DNA of 13,281 nucleotides from Cyclobacteriaceae bacterium (GTDB lineage: Bacteria; Bacteroidota; Bacteroidia; Cytophagales; Cyclobacteriaceae), in NCBI GenBank assembly GCA_028279155.1, contig JANQST010000448.1, positions 1-13,281 on the forward strand, read 5' to 3'. This document shows positions 12,450 to 13,281 of the stretch, piece after piece; positions within the stretch are counted from its first letter, which is position 1; every line of letters starts with the position of its first letter. Position numbers and translations under genes: made by a program. Under the pieces are notes generated by a model that made no database searches, was not told the origin of the DNA, and worked only from the letters and a program-made list of their open reading frames with translations.

Positions 12450-13281
12450 GACCAGATTGATTGAATGATGTAATAGTAAAGTGGAATGCCTACAGCAATG
12501 TTGAATGTGAATGTCACTCCTAAGGACATGGGAAGAAGGATACTCATGTTAGCCTGTGGAACAGCCATTCTCATTGCAGCAGGAACAGCAATGTACGAGG
12601 CGCTTGCAAGAAGTACCGTTTGCAATAATGCATCTCCAGCCTGGTAATTGAGAAGATAAGAGAGCCAAATACCAACTTGGGCAATAAGCGGAGGAAACAG
12701 TGTCGCGAATGCAACAACAAAACCTCCCGCTTTTCTAAGATCGTTAATTCTTCGACCAGCTAATAGCCCCATATCCAGCATATAGAGACTAAGCATGCCA
12801 AAAAATATCTCGTTAACGAATGGCCGTAGTTCCTCTTCTCCAGTGGTACCACCAAGGTAGCCGATGATCAATGAGCCGACCAATAGCAAGACGGATCCAT
12901 TAAAAAATGACTCCTTAAGAATGTGACTCAAACCATTGTCTCCGGCAGATTCTTCATTTTTCTTTGGTTGATGCATTCTAATCAATATCAATCCTGCGAT
13001 GATTGCCGGCGACTCCATTAGTGCCATACCGGCAACCATGTACCCGCCAAAATTCATATTCTGTGATTCAAGAAATGCGGATGCTGTTGCAAAAGTTACC
13101 GCAGATATGGAACCGTATGTTGCGGCAACTGCTCCGGCATCATAAACAGAAAGCTTTCTTTTTAAAATGTAATACATGGCGAAAGGAACAAGAAAGGACC
13201 CGAGTACACAGACGATCATTACAGTAATGACTTGAGTAGAAAATCCACTGTGGAATAGCTCTTCACCCCCTTTGATCCCAA
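12446..13281 (-). CDS. sbtA: SbtA-type sodium-dependent bicarbonate permease, 5'-truncated
   Basis: Multi-pass inner-membrane protein of the SbtA (DUF897) family, whose cyanobacterial members import bicarbonate with Na+. The diagnostic ATYGSISAVTFATA stretch is seen, followed by GMALMESPAI and at least seven hydrophobic helices down to the C-terminus. An ATG at 13219 would give only 257 aa, but the frame stays open to the right edge and the extra residues (GIKGGEELFHSGFSTQ) match the family's conserved LKGG region. The true start is therefore outside the window and the usual length (over 300 aa) is expected. The coupled SbtB-like gene overlaps its stop codon. In heterotrophs, bicarbonate uptake would feed carboxylases in anaplerosis and lipid or nucleotide synthesis, or pH balance; that role is inference. 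Confidence 0.88.
   Translation of the reverse strand, partial: GIKGGEELFHSGFSTQVITVMIVCVLGSFLVPFAMYYILKRKLSVYDAGAVAATYGSISAVTFATASAFLESQNMNFGGYMVAGMALMESPAIIAGLILIRMHQPKKNEESAGDNGLSHILKESFFNGSVLLLVGSLIIGYLGGTTGEEELRPFVNEIFFGMLSLYMLDMGLLAGRRINDLRKAGGFVVAFATLFPPLIAQVGIWLSYLLNYQAGDALLQTVLLASASYIAVPAAMRMAVPQANMSILLPMSLGVTFTFNIAVGIPLYYYIIQSIWS

Noticed and set aside
12446..13219. Taking the ATG at 13219 as the true SbtA start
   Set aside because: The reading frame continues upstream to the window edge and encodes the conserved LKGG-like region, so the ATG is internal.
13003..13227. Plus-strand 74-codon ORF near the right edge
   Set aside because: Lies antisense to the conserved SbtA membrane region; composition is not protein-like.
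1..13281. Defence system, prophage, insertion sequence, CRISPR array, tRNA or riboswitch
   Set aside because: No transposase, integrase, nuclease, repeat-spacer pattern, cloverleaf or known aptamer consensus was seen on either strand.

Overview
This 13.3 kb window looks like chromosomal DNA of a heterotrophic, probably marine member of the Bacteroidota (Cytophagales-like). The DNA is AT-rich, several starts lack a Shine-Dalgarno sequence, and at least two places fit the Bacteroidota promoter -7 element TAnnTTTG. The protein families also fit: an arginase-fold 'formimidoylglutamase-like' protein, a SiaC/DUF1987 phosphoprotein and multi-PAS HisKA_2 kinases. Genus-level placement is not possible from the sequence alone. 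No mobile element, phage, CRISPR, tRNA or rRNA was seen, and no gene-free stretch exceeds 300 bases.

Layout. (1) 1-1123 (+): arginase-fold protein, cut by the left edge. (2) 1124-1558 (-): a two-gene unit, a small membrane or exported protein followed by a 63-aa PspC-domain protein; it converges with gene 1 with abutting stop codons. (3) 1680-5265 (-): a three-gene ABC importer operon (binding lipoprotein, fused permease, ATPase), most likely for ferric iron. A 23-bp near-perfect dyad sits just upstream of its first gene. (4) 5388-5771 (-): SiaC-type phosphoprotein with its own terminator. (5) 5944-11533: a signalling cluster. It holds a 972-aa six-PAS HisKA_2 kinase (+), a LuxR-type regulator with a degraded receiver (-), and a receiver-PAS-HisKA_3 kinase overlapping a NarL/FixJ response regulator (both +). 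(6) 11613-12057 (+): a strong hairpin preceded by a consensus -7 box and followed by seven Ts, a candidate small RNA of about 80 nt or a leader, then an unrecognised 112-aa ORF. (7) 12061-13281 (-): a PII-like SbtB protein and an SbtA-type Na+/bicarbonate permease, the latter cut by the right edge.

How the parts fit. The importer operon is a self-contained uptake unit. Its dyad lies just upstream of the -7 box, as expected for a metal-dependent repressor. In the signalling cluster, a cytoplasmic HisKA_2 kinase with no membrane segment could phosphorylate the N-terminal receiver of the hybrid kinase, which in turn would phosphorylate its overlapping NarL-type partner. The degraded-receiver regulator would be a phosphorylation-independent side branch. 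This relay is inference. SbtA and SbtB overlap by four bases and should work as transporter and nucleotide-sensing regulator. No clearly new system was proven. The leads most worth checking are the dyad, the hairpin RNA, the kinase's unusual start region, the pseudo-receiver and the arginase-fold protein that has lost metal ligands.
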